Positions 1-11,700 of a stretch of 64,000 nucleotides of DNA are shown here, piece by piece. This DNA comes from Eretmocerus hayati (Eukaryota; Arthropoda; Insecta; Hymenoptera; Aphelinidae). The notes under the pieces are model-generated. The model made no database searches and was not told the origin of the DNA. It worked only from the letters and a program-made list of their open reading frames with translations. The position numbers were made by a program, and so were the translations under genes. The stretch is taken from the NCBI GenBank assembly GCA_029851415.1, contig CM056743.1:123906305-123970304 (forward strand), in the 5' to 3' direction. Each line of letters opens with the position of its first letter. Positions within the stretch are counted from its first letter, which is position 1.

Positions 1-1380
1 CTTTACCACTCAAGATTTTGATTTTTTTCCTCCGTGGGAAGCTACAAATTACACGTGTGAATACGCAGGAAAGAATTATAATGAAAATTGCAATGATTGA
101 GCCAAGCTCTTGTGCTCGTTAAGGAATGCCTCGTTTCAACTGTCCAGGTGATGAATCAAACAACTTCTGCTGTAGTACACCTGTGAATCAGATCCATATA
201 TCCAGATCAATTTGGAATTCCACGCTTATTGTTTTGCTAGCTACTCCGTGTGAAACTCTACTATCGATGACGTCTCAGAGATAACATTTTGAGCCACGTG
301 TTTTGGTTGAGTTTTGCGCCAGGTGAAAAAAAAAAAAAAATTAAAAAAAAACCAAGTCGTGATCGGGCCACTCAGATTCATCAGTTCGCTCATCAGCTTT
401 TCGCGGTACTTTATGAATGTTATCAGGTGAATTAGCTTTCTTGAAGTGTGTTGGTGCAATGTTAAATATACAGAGTACACGTGTAGTGTAATAATACGTA
501 ACCGTAACGATTGTATCTAACAAATCACTCGAGTTGTAAAGTCGCAGGAACTGTATTATACACTCTGGTCTGACTTTGGGTTTTCATGTGACAGTCTATT
601 GTCATCGAAAATGAGCCAACTGTATGACCTCATTATTGTGAGAGTACATACCAAATATTAGATTGTACCACTGTGATTCAGTATAGGACAATATTTTTAA
701 AGGAGATTATCAGTTCAGGATGGAGATATTGGGTGTAGAACGTTTTGCAATTTATGCTGTAGTTCTTCAAGGAGTTTTCTTAAAGAAAACTGAAGCAATA
801 GCAATTGGCATGTACTATTATTGAAGAATTTCTTCTCCGAAAGTTGTGTTACATCATGAAATTATCGCATTTTGTGAAGAAAAACATGATGGTTTGCCCG
901 GAGCATTGTGATCCTAATATGAACACTCTTTATGCCCAAATCAGATGTCTTGTCCCGGATTTAGAATTAACCCATTCACTAATGCGAGCTTGAGACATCG
1001 AATAACGTATTTCTGACATTCAGTAAAGGTTTTCTTGGTGAAACTAAAGACATAAAAAGCAAAATTGGGATTTATTGCAGGCCACCGATTTGATTTATTC
1101 CTGGAGGCTATTTTTTCAATTGTCAATAGGAAGAATTTTTTCAAATTTTTCTGACGTGTAACCAAGATTTCGGAATTTTCGTGACTTTTTAGCCCCAAGA
1201 TAATCGAGTTTTCAGTTGACAAAGTTGCTCTTGCCAAATAGCCGCAAAAGATCTTTTGACAAAACCTCAATTATTCTTATTATATTCTAAACTTTCGATC
1301 AAATTCTATGGCAAGTCTCGTGGAATATTTTGCAAACCGAAGTACTTACTGATCGTCCGCACGTACAACTTTACAGCAGC
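1..1380. other. Non-coding flank, nothing recognised
   Basis: AT-rich sequence with short A runs (about 326-350). No reading frame here looks like a known protein, and I see no paired inverted repeat. It is probably intergenic or upstream-intron sequence. Confidence 0.5.
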
Positions 1381-1399
1381 GCAAAAGTACTCGAAACGG

Positions 1400-1402
1400 A
1401 AA

Positions 1403-1440
<38 letters not shown>

Positions 1441-1626
1441 GGGTCCTCCTCGGGGTCCTCTCCAGATGTGCACGTTGCGTGTTCATGCTTCATATGCGCC
1501 TCTCTTTCGAAGCCGCGAGGACCCCACAATAATACACATACACACACACACACACACACGTACACACGTGCGCTATAGGTATACTTGGAATGAGAGAAAG
1601 AGAGAGATAGAGTGAGAAAGAGAGAT
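1400..1626. repeat. Simple repeats (GA)n, (CA)n, (GA)n
   Basis: A GA-rich microsatellite lies at about 1400-1440, a CA microsatellite at about 1528-1560, and a second GA-rich run at about 1591-1626. GA repeats of this kind are common near insect promoters and bind GAGA-type factors. That role is inferred here. Confidence 0.85.
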
Positions 1627-1770
1627 GCAGGGGCCGCGAGCGAGCGGCGAGAGAGTTGGTGGGTCGCCGCCGTCAGTCCGCAACGCGGTGAGAGAGAGAC
1701 GGACGCTCGCGGCCTTTTGCGCGCTGCGTATAGTTTTCTTCCTGTGCGCGAAGAGCAGGAGTCCTGTTTA
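1600..1770 (+). promoter_or_regulatory. Candidate core promoter upstream of the innexin gene
   Basis: The sequence is locally GC/CpG-rich next to the GA repeats. TCAGTC at 1673-1678 matches the arthropod initiator consensus TCAGTY. GGACG at 1701-1705 is DPE-like, one base off the ideal +28 spacing. If it is used, it would transcribe a distal 5' leader exon joined to the acceptor at 4634. No leader-exon donor could be fixed, so this is tentative. Confidence 0.28.
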
Positions 1771-4634
1771 TTATATTATTATTTTTCCGAGTACATGCTT
1801 ATTACTCAAACTAGGAAACACGTGCCCAGGATGAAGATTTGTTGATTGACCACGACTGAGGTGTTGACGACGACGACGACGCCCAACCAGTCAAGGATTT
1901 CTCCAAAGCTTCCTCGAGGTGCTTCTGCTATGTCGAGCCCAGGATATTGTTGAGGTTATAGACCGTGCTCCTCGTTGTGTTTGTGTCGTGTTTACCCCAG
2001 TGTGTTTATATTCTATTTGGTTTGTGAATTTCTACATACCCCATTATTCCTGTCCAAGTGCATTTGTGTCACTGCAGTGCTATATAATTAGGGCTATGCA
2101 AGGATTCTATACTTTTTCCAGGAATGTTCGTCATTCTGTTAGAGTATAGGAGTACTTGCCGTGCATGGACGTGCGCGTCTCCTGGAAAACTGGCGAATTC
2201 GGACAGAATTCATAGACTCCGCGGTCCGTGTCGTTGACACTCTTTTGTTTGGGTTTGGATGATTCGTGCGTAGCTGTCATCTCACGCGACATGTAACATA
2301 ACGTTCTCCTCCAGAACTGTCCAGAACCTGTGCGGTAATAGTGCAAGGATACCTATTAGCGTCTAATTTTTGCTGTGTAGCCTCAGAAAAATTTCCAAAA
2401 AAAATATCTTATCTGAGTATGCAGGAGCGACGGTAAACCGATAATGCAGTACAGCTCAACCGGTCGTGCGTGCAATGCTGAAGAAAAAATCAATATCGGC
2501 CCTCATGCGCTTGTAAAAAATGCCTTCATCTTCTCGAAGGTGAAACTTCTTGATGCAATCCGCACACATGAGAGCTAATGAAGGAGTTCTGAAATTTTCT
2601 GTATGATTACGTGTAATAAAATGCGTATTAGAGACTCCAGTGGTGCAGTCCAGCGCAATATTAATTCATTTGAAAAAAGATATTACCTTTTCGAGTCAAC
2701 GTGGGTGCAATGATTTTTTGGCGCGAAAGCACACGAGAAGACAAAACACACGAGCGAGCGATAGTCCGATAGTCCCTCTTCACTTCATATGCCGCGTTTG
2801 GAGGGTGCATGGATAGGGAGGGCATCCGATTTGATCTCGATCTCGCGGAGGGCCGAGAATCCACGAAGAATGAATCAAAACGGAGGCGCGTGAGGGATCG
2901 CGCGCGTGCGTGCATTGCTGTCTCTTTCATATACATATATCTCATCCTCACTTCCCTCCCGCGCGAGTATTGAATAGGGTTTGCTCGAATTTTCAAGACG
3001 AATCATCAGCTTCTCGATCTGTTTATGAGCTTCGTGCGAACCCCTACATCTTCCCCTCCAGGATGTTCATTTTTGCAACGAGATTCTATTTCTGTAATTT
3101 CAGTAATAAAGGGGAATTTTAGGAGGATAGAAATGTGCCTTTTACGTGGCACGAAATGCGAGTGAGGTATATGTTTCTTGTACAAAGACTTTTGTTGCAA
3201 TTTGTGATATATCTTGAACCATATAAGAAAAATAGTTTGAATTTTAAGTGTCATACAATTGCCCAAAAGCACTTTTTAGGCAATATTATTTCAACTACCT
3301 CAATTAGGATTGCACCCCGTAGCTCGATTCCATTGTTTTACTATATTTAGAAGCCAATTCATGCATAAAATATCCAAAACTATACAACAACTCAGTGTTG
3401 ATCTTTTGTAGGAAATTCATGAGACAGGGAAGTAGTAATAAAATGAAAATACTCTTCCAACAGATTAAAATTTCAATGTATCAATGCTTTAAATGAGGTC
3501 ATCGCTAATTTATTCCATCTCAATGCTATCTGTACACCAGACATGCTCTCCAGTTGAACTTATGAACAGTATTTTGGCATTATCCCATTACATCAATATT
3601 GAAATCAACGTATAGCTTTTGGAATGTATCTGAAAACAACTTTTTTTTTTCACTTTGCAATTCAAGACTTGGACTTGTTGTTCCTGCAGATGAAATTTTT
3701 TACATTTTGTGGTCTACTTGAAATGTGCTTGTATCAAACTAGTTGTAATTTATTAAATCAATTTGCTTATAAATTGCTTGTATTGAACTAATTACTTGTG
3801 AAACATTTTTGACCATGCTAGAGATATCATTTACAGTGAACCATATCGATGAACATCTTGCTGTTCATGAAGTGACACATCTCTCCTATGCTCACATCAA
3901 GTTCAGAGTAACTATTAATCGAACAAGATAACTAAGTATGTGCTGTCACTATCATGGAAGAGTAGTGGTATAAATTCTGAATGCATTCCATGGAGAAATT
4001 ACTTGATGTACTTGAATCATATAGAGGAAGCTTGGCTCAAAGAAAGTGAATGAGGCATCTAAATCATAATTCAGTTCCAGTTCCCAACTTTTTCTGGTTT
4101 TTTGGCCCCTCTGAGAAGCTGATGGCCATCAAAGTTTGCTATTCAATTCTACATTCAAACTCTCTCTATTTCTTCTCTCAGTTCGTCCGTGATGCAATCT
4201 TACGCAAGTTGATATTTTTCACACAAACATATCCTGTTTTGTTCACTTTAATCGAATCCTTGAATAGTTTCTTTGAGAGTAGTAATGAGATGAAAAATCT
4301 TGAAATTCCTTTGCTAAACATCTGTAAGGATGTTCGAGAGTCCAAAGTAGGGTTTAGTTACTCGTCGTCAAAAATCGACTAACTATTGCCCGAGTCGGAC
4401 CGATAGTCCATTATAGCACATTCCCAGGGATGAGACATTCGAATTGTAACGCGAGCGTAACGAGTCGTCGACAAGGTCGTCTATCACTTTGAGCGTTGAT
4501 CGTCGAATTTCTCCTTTTTCACCGTTATGCACTCGCATCTTATACATGCAAGGATGGTTTGCATGTCAGCTTGGCGTTCATTATTTCGAGGTGATTTCGC
4601 GACCACTTTTAAAATTGAACAATTTATTTTTCAG
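1771..4634. other. Non-coding stretch, possible 5' intron of the innexin gene
   Basis: I see no protein-like frame and no paired repeat. The stretch ends at a good splice acceptor (pyrimidine run, then CAG at 4632-4634), so most of it is probably the first intron of the innexin transcription unit or its upstream flank. Confidence 0.4.
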
Positions 4635-5075
4635 ACCAAGCCGGAATAATTAAGCTGGAGAAGATTGAAAAAGAGACTCGTGCTGAGAGCAAAAGGAAGC
4701 TCGACTGAAGTAGAGGGAGAAGAAGACAGCAGACAGCTGCAGCTGTGGACTTTTCTGAGGCTGCATGCAAGGCAATTGCGAGTGGAAACAGAGAGGAGCG
4801 AATCAAGAGACGCATTCGTTATTCCTGTCCCTTATTCGCCTTCCTGCCGCGTGTTTGCCTGACAGATGAGACTGATTCCCCAAGAGTGAGAAGAAGCGCT
4901 GCCGACAACCTCCTCGACAGTCTCAACTATCTCGAGGTGCTGAAGGACGAGATCGAGATAGTCTGAGAGCGAAGAAATCTCGCAGTCATTTCTCATGATA
5001 TTCTGAAGATTAGACTCTTCAGGTTTTATCGTAGAGTAAAAATTCGGAGAAAGAGGAAAAAAATCCACCGCCAAA
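4635..5075 (+). other. Innexin 5' untranslated exon portion
   Basis: A T-rich tract plus CAG ends at 4634, and a leader of about 440 bases then runs without interruption into the innexin start codon at 5076, which sits in a good insect start context (CCAAAATG). The leader contains upstream ATGs (for example at 4665 and 4745) opening short frames that end before 5076, so translation may be damped by uORFs. The acceptor is predicted from sequence only. Confidence 0.5.
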
Positions 5076-8000
5076 ATGTTGAAGTTAATGGGAGAGTTGA
5101 AGGGCTTCATTAAGCACCAGGATATTAACACAGAATCTATGGTCTTCCGGATGCACAATGTGTTCACTGCCGTTCTCCTACTCTCGTGTTCACTTATCAT
5201 CACTGCCTCACAATTTGTTGGCAATCCCATATCTTGTCTTGTCGATGGAATACAGGCAAAACCAGTCAACACATATTGCTGGATCACCTCCACATTTACC
5301 ATGCCGGATGCCCATAATCGAGAGGTACTATTGTTATTTATTACACTTCACTTTTTACAAGCGTATGGAAATCGTTCAGAAAAAAGATTCGTCAATGTTA
5401 AAATCGACTTCAATTTGATTGCAATTTTGGCTAGTTTGTCTACGCGCTCTTCATGTATTCGTATAATGATTATACTGCACATATTCACATAAGGTTTGAA
5501 TTTTATAACATCAGAGCCTTACCATTTGCCTATTCAGCAGAAATGATTCGAATGGTAGCAGAAAAGTGGGAGTTATCCATCTTTGTCGGAAGTAGCAGTC
5601 ATGTGTATTTGTTCCCGGGCATATTTGCACGCGCTATGTACTTTTTCGTAACGAGGATGTGTTGACTATCAGCCCGTCAATCTCATTATCACCGCATGCA
5701 AATTGTTTCGACGGCAGAATGAAAATATCTAGCAGACAGTTGTGACGCGCCGACGTGTTGATTAAATCAGCAAATGGGTCTTTGAATTCATACCATGAGT
5801 TGCTGTGTGAGCTTGATGGAATTATTCTAAAGTATAGTACAAATCGACTTGAAAATAATCCTCATCGTGTCGTTGATCGACGCAAGTTCGAATCGCCGAT
5901 GCTAATATTGAGTGATGCTAATTTTTGCTTTTTTCTTGCTTTGCAGGTTGGCTTAGAAGTCGCTCACCCCGGAGTTGCAAATGATTACGGCGATGAGAGA
6001 GCAAGGAAATATTATACCTACTATCAGTGGGTCTGCTTCGTGCTCTTCTTCCAAGTAAGCGCTCTGCGAGGTCAATCTTCTCTTTTCGTTCGCTGCATGC
6101 ACGTGCTTTCATTTTCATTTTTTCCTGTGTCCTATCTAAATGTGTAATGTAAATGGTTTACTTCGTACACGTTTGCTACAAACAAGAATCGTATGTGCAG
6201 TGCTTTTTTCAACTTGCCATTCTAGGTCGTATGATCTTTGTTAACAGATGCAGTTTGCTGATATAGCCATGATTTTTGAGTAAAATTGTAATCTTACTGT
6301 TTTAAAGCAGTTGCACTTCTTCTATTCTTTTTAAGGCATTGGCAGCACATTTTCACGCGATTCACTTTCTATTGACGCTCTTACAATTTCGTTTGCAGTG
6401 CTCGCGTAAGAGTGTAGTTGTTCTGCAACTATGATTCTGTTTTTTTTTTTGATATTTTTGTGTGAGAAACTCGAGTCTATCGGCATTCCATTCAAATTTC
6501 GTATTAAGTAGGTGATCTTGGACTTTCATAACTGAAAATATGTGTTGGGTCAGACCAAATTGAAGGATTATGAGCAAATTTTTTTCCTCTGACTTGATTA
6601 AAGAGTACTTTATTGTGATACTTTGCCTTAAACGAAATGAAGTGGAATTTCTTTTCTCGCATACATATTGTAATCAAACTCGTGACTTACAAGATGCTAA
6701 TCGTTGTGATGCAGATACCGCGCGTAATGGTCTTTCTTCAGCAATTGCATTGCGTCCATATGATCGCCCGTGGTGCATCATATCGACAGCAATGCTCGAA
6801 TTTCATTCTATCCTGTCTGTTGGTTTCTTGTATCGGATTTCTTGATTTGCTTGGGCTCGATAAGAGATAATGGGCGGTATAGCAATACAATGCGAAGCAT
6901 CGTATATTAATCATGAGCTTGTCTTTCATTACAGGCGATGGCGTGTTACTTTCCGCACTGGCTTTGGAGTATCTGGGAAGGTGGCCTCATTAAGGCTCTC
7001 GTTATGGGTCTTAATCATTCGCTCGAACCAGAGGACTCAGTTTCCAAAAAGAAGAATCTCATTATGGAGTATCTCACTACTCACATTAGGGTAAGAGTAT
7101 CTCATTCTCTTCTTATATGATCCAACCGAAACCAAACTTCTTCCATAATTTCAACGTCATTTAACATTCTTATCTATATGCGCTGTCCTTTAGACATAAG
7201 AAATCATCTTGTCATAGATCATTTTTGGTAACTAAAGCTCGTTTGTCAACAATTGGATTGGCTATGGAGCAAATCAGGAAGTCTTGTAGAATGAAATCTT
7301 CGACCAGTCAAACACACTATTAAGGGAAGTCTGTAGTCAAGATAGTGATTTCATTGCGCGTCGAACAAGACGTTGGGAATTACGGGTGTCGTAAGAGAGC
7401 AGTGCGGGCGCGGTAGAATGAAGTCAGAGAATACTTTTTCACTTTTATAGATTCTTCTCTAACAAACTAATTACTCCTCTCTTCTTGGAAATGTTCATCA
7501 TCTTGTTTAGACCAATAGTTTATGTGTTCTTCATCAAAACGAGTGTTCTCATCAATGATAAAATTGTTCAACAGAAGAAGAGTCATATTTATTAGACTTA
7601 GGTGTAACTAGTTTTGTTTTCTTTTTTAATATTCTGACGGTCCATTATTCCAAGTGATGTATCAAAATCTTTGATTGTGACTCATTCAGTCCCCAAAGCA
7701 GAATTCGATATTATATGAGTGTTATGTGACAACCTTTGACACTTGTGAATGGAATATTTTTTCGTCAGTAGAAATGACATTCAGTCCCAGATATTAACTC
7801 ATTAGTTCGGACACAATTTATGCTATGAGAGTCAAGTCACAGTACCTATTAGTGGTTTTAAATTTAATTAGTACAATTCCAGAAAAATTGGGTGATTCGA
7901 GGTAAAGCGACTCATCACGTACTAAATCTTTGATTGTCGGGTCACCAGCTATACAAACACTTCATATACAAGTATTTCTTTTTCATTCCTGGATTATGAT

Positions 8001-9995
8001 TCTTGCGAGAAAAAGTTCAAGAATAATGGTTGATTGATGATATTACTTTAGAAGGAATTCAGACCGCCCTTCTAATGGACAATACGTCGAATCCTCTTGA
8101 GGCGAAACGTTTTATGTACAAAATGAAAAAAAAGGAAGTTGAACCGCTTTTGAGATTTTTTAATGTTAGCATCGAACGTTAGCATACATTACGCATGGTT
8201 TTCTCGTGGTCGCACGGCGAAAACGTTGAAAAAAGGCGGAAAATGATCTTCCGTAAATTCAAAACAAGTTTGGTCCAAGTAACTCAATTGCGACGTACTT
8301 CAGATTATTTTATAGGTTCTGAAACAAGCTAGAAGATTAGTTGAACTCTGTTTCAAAATATTGTATTGCGACGAAATTTCATGCAAAATAGTGACAAAAA
8401 AGTCACAAACACACGTTTTTTCAATATTTTGTAATCTTCTAGTCTCTTGCTACCTGAATAACTCAATCCTGAGCGTGCATCTCAAAAATTATCATATTTT
8501 CTCGTCAGAAAACAGTCGAAAAGAAAGATTTTTTTCGTTACGCAATCTGCATAACATGAAGCAAGAATGTAGTCTTCTGGTGTATGAGAGCATTAGAGCA
8601 ACAGGAGTCTCTTCGGCTCGGTTGATGCTCAATCTAACCGAGCTTTCATCTTTTTCATGTTACAGACACACAACACGTACGTATATCGGTACTTCGCTTG
8701 CGAGGTCTTGTGCCTCATCAACATCCTACTGCAGCTGTACTTGATGAACGTGTTCTTTGACGGGGAATTTCTGACGTATGGTACGAGAGTACTTCATCTG
8801 ACGGATGCACCACAAGAAAAGCGCTTCGATCCCATGGTTTACATCTTTCCTCGTATAACCAAGTGCTTATTTTATAAGTTCGGTCCATCGGGTACCATAC
8901 AGAAGCACGACTCGCTCTGCATACTGCCACTCAATATCGTCAATGAGAAAACTTACATATTTATATGGTTCTGGTATCTCATATTGACTGCATTCCTGAT
9001 CGGGTTAATGGTCTACAGGGCAGCCATAATTTTTGCCCCGGCCGTGAGAACCAAAATCCTTCAACTCTCATCGAGGATGCTTGAGTTTGAAACGTGTCAG
9101 AGTATAACGAAGAAAGTTGAACTGGGTAAGTTTACACTGGATATTGCATTTATACAAACAAGGGGAGGTCCAACCTTGTGGAACGCGGATCTTGATGAAA
9201 CTTTGGGAATCATCTTGTTTTGGTGAGAAATGAAGGTATCTCCAAGGATTTAATCCCATGGGCCTCCTATCCCGAGATACAGCTATGGAGATTATATCAT
9301 TGTCCATATAGGTCCATGTTAAAATGACACACATATAGATGTACTGACAATGCTAAATTCCATAGCTGTATCTCGGGATAGGAGGCCCATGGGATCAATC
9401 CCTTGGAGATACCTTCATTTTGCACCAAAACAAGATGATTTCCAGAGTTTCATAAGGATCCGTATTCCACAAGGTTGGACCTCCCCTTGTAAGTTATACT
9501 AATCGAGATGATTCCTGATCAAGTCGGAATTGACATAGCCTGTAGTTTAATTATAGATTGAGATTTTACGAAACCACCTGCAGATGTATGATGTTTCCGA
9601 TTCAAAACGTTTGAAAGAGTCTTTATACAAGATTTTAGATTTGTGTACCACATTTTATCTGTTGGGACTGCATCATTGATCTTCAACATGTTTTTCATCT
9701 CTTGTTTTCGCGATCAATGACAGTTCAAGTACGTGGAAGTTCTTCTCGTAAATTTTGTTTAATTGGTCGAAGAGTTTTAGCAGTCCTGCTCGGTTCTAAT
9801 TCTAAAATACATATCATGCGATAGTTCTGCAATAAATGAATCCATTCATGAAGTCTTAATCGAATGTAAACGTGCATTTTAGGAGACTGGTGGATCCTCT
9901 ACGTTCTATCGTCGAACATGGATTCATTGATCTACAGAGAGTTGCTTCAAGAGCTGACAAAGAAGATGGGAGAACATGCGGTGATGAGCTCCTAG
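5076..9995 (+). CDS. ogre: Innexin (inx1/ogre type), 5 coding exons, 361 aa
   Basis: Gap-junction or hemichannel subunit in the plasma membrane; innexin oligomers dock between cells and pass ions and small molecules. Exons: 5076-5324, 5947-6054, 6935-7090, 8666-9125, 9883-9995. All junctions are GT-AG and in frame (phases 0,0,0,1), giving 361 codons, close to the usual inx1 length. The family signature YYQWV is at residues 108-112 at the start of TM2. TM1 is about 28-47, TM2 106-126, TM3 180-200 and TM4 267-290. Each extracellular loop has the expected Cys pair (54/68 and 238/256). The motifs EVAHPGVAND and KHDSLCILPLNIVNEK are those of the inx1/ogre subfamily. The last exon opens with the conserved DWW and ends in a short cytoplasmic tail. 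Intron 4 carries a MITE just after the donor. The sequence differs enough from typical insect inx1 that it could be an inx1 paralogue. Membership of the family is certain; the exact orthology is less so. Confidence 0.95.
9158..9490. mobile_element. Foldback MITE, family A, in innexin intron 4
   Basis: A 333 bp element with ends ACAAGGGGAGGTCCAACCTT and its reverse complement. Arms of about 140 bp flank a short centre (around 9285-9345) with conserved blocks CGAGATACAGCTATG and TCCATATAGGTCCATGTTA. It has no coding capacity. It begins about 30 bases after the exon-4 donor. A second copy lies at 48228-48558 and a diverged relative at 53640-53965. Confidence 0.85.
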
Positions 9996-11700
9996 GGAAA
10001 ACTAATTGCCTCCTTTGTAAAGCTCAAAGATGGCAACTTTTTTCGTAGAGGTATCAACCTCTAGTAGATATAATTCGAAGTTATCTCGTCGTTATTGCCT
10101 CGTAAAAAAATGTGGAGTACACGAATGCTTTTAGCGTTCAATTGGTGGAGGATAACGTGATTATGCTTTGACTGTGTTACCTTCGTTTCTTCGTATGAGA
10201 AACCTATCAAGATAGGCCCATTTTGAGAAAATTTCTGAGCGTTGAGTTTCCAAATTTTGTCTATGAAAATCTTGGAATGATCATTATAATTGTTGAGTAC
10301 TTCGTATTGCTCATAGAATTCCTGTTTGATTATTACCAAGTTCTGAACATTTTGTTGCTCAAAACTTCGATCAAGAAAAAAATAACTATACTTTCTATTT
10401 CCCTATCAACAGATTAAATGCCGTGAATTATCATGACCTGTCCATGGAATCTTGAATTCTATACAAAACAAATTCCCAAATGGACTTCATAGGAGAAAAT
10501 TCTTGCATATCGAAAAAGTAAGTGAGTTTTCATGATCGTGGACCTGGGAAAATCAACATGTTATGTACAAATGCCAAACTGTTTAGAAAGGCTGTATGTG
10601 CCTTCTTTCCCGCCCTTTCCGTGGAGAAAGCACAGGCGAGGTGTATTTTTATATAAAGTATTCAAATGCATATAATACATGTATTTTTCAAAGTTCAGCT
10701 AATGTTAGTGTACACTATTTGCGCGGAAAATCTCTATGATCATTTGAAACATAAGAGAAAACCGATTAAAGTGAGTACATCTGGCGGATCCAGTCATTTG
10801 ACGTATGTAAAGATATATATTGAAATACCACTGGTGGTATTTTCATGGCAATCCTCAGCAATTGATTCTGCGTAGATTTTTGTACTATATATTATAATTA
10901 TGTATAATACTCTGTGTAAAACTGCACGACTGCTGCTCCTTTGTGATTGAACGACGTCTATTTGGAGATGCCCAGCAGTTCGGCGTGAAGACTGAAATGT
11001 ACCCTTGAATCTCGTTGAATTTCCGAGAACTTCCCTTGTATTAAACACTGATGGTGAGATTTTTATTGAATGGAGTTGGTGGTACACAAAATGGTCAATT
11101 CATTCAAATTTAACGTAAGAATTCAACTAATGATTTATTCACTCGAGGCATAAAATTCGGTTCTGGGCTGAGAAAAAATCAGACATATTTCGAAGAGTTC
11201 ATGTCATAATTTCTTTCAGAGATGTCTAGAGGAAATTCACACACCATTATATCCTTAGCGCTAACAAGTGCTGCGGTACAAATGTTTTCAATAAGTAAAA
11301 GTATTATTGGAGTGAGTGTATATTACATGGAATTATCCTGTCACTGGACATTCCACATGAAAGAAAGGTAGTTAATGAGACCCGTAGTGCTTGTGACAAA
11401 TAAATTTCTACTTTAATAAATGACAATATTTTGAAGACCAACGATTCGTGCGTGAACATTTTTATCAGATGCCCTTCCACAAATGAAGGTGTCTTATGCT
11501 TTGTTTTAAACATCCAAATATTTTTCTTGTCTAGATATGAGTGTGAACAAGAATTGAACAATATATTGATGATGTCATTATATCAATTTCGAAGCTGTTA
11601 TGATGACGTCTGCAGCGTGACTGCTGTGAGCTTTGCAATCATACAATTTCAATAAGACGTGTAGTTTACAAGAATAAATTTTAGATTGAAAAAAATTGTG
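9996..11700 (+). other. Innexin 3' flank / probable 3' UTR
   Basis: No reading frame of interest follows the innexin stop. Possible poly(A) signals are ATTAAA at about 10411, AATAAA at 11399 and 11415, and AATAAA at about 11673. Which one is used cannot be told from the sequence. Confidence 0.35.

Noticed and set aside
4832..5302. 156-codon open frame on the minus strand
   Set aside because: It is the antisense of innexin coding exon 1 and its leader; the plus strand carries the recognisable protein.
8361..8744. 127-codon plus-strand frame overlapping innexin exon 4
   Set aside because: It lies mostly in intron 3 and runs into exon 4 in a different frame from the innexin.
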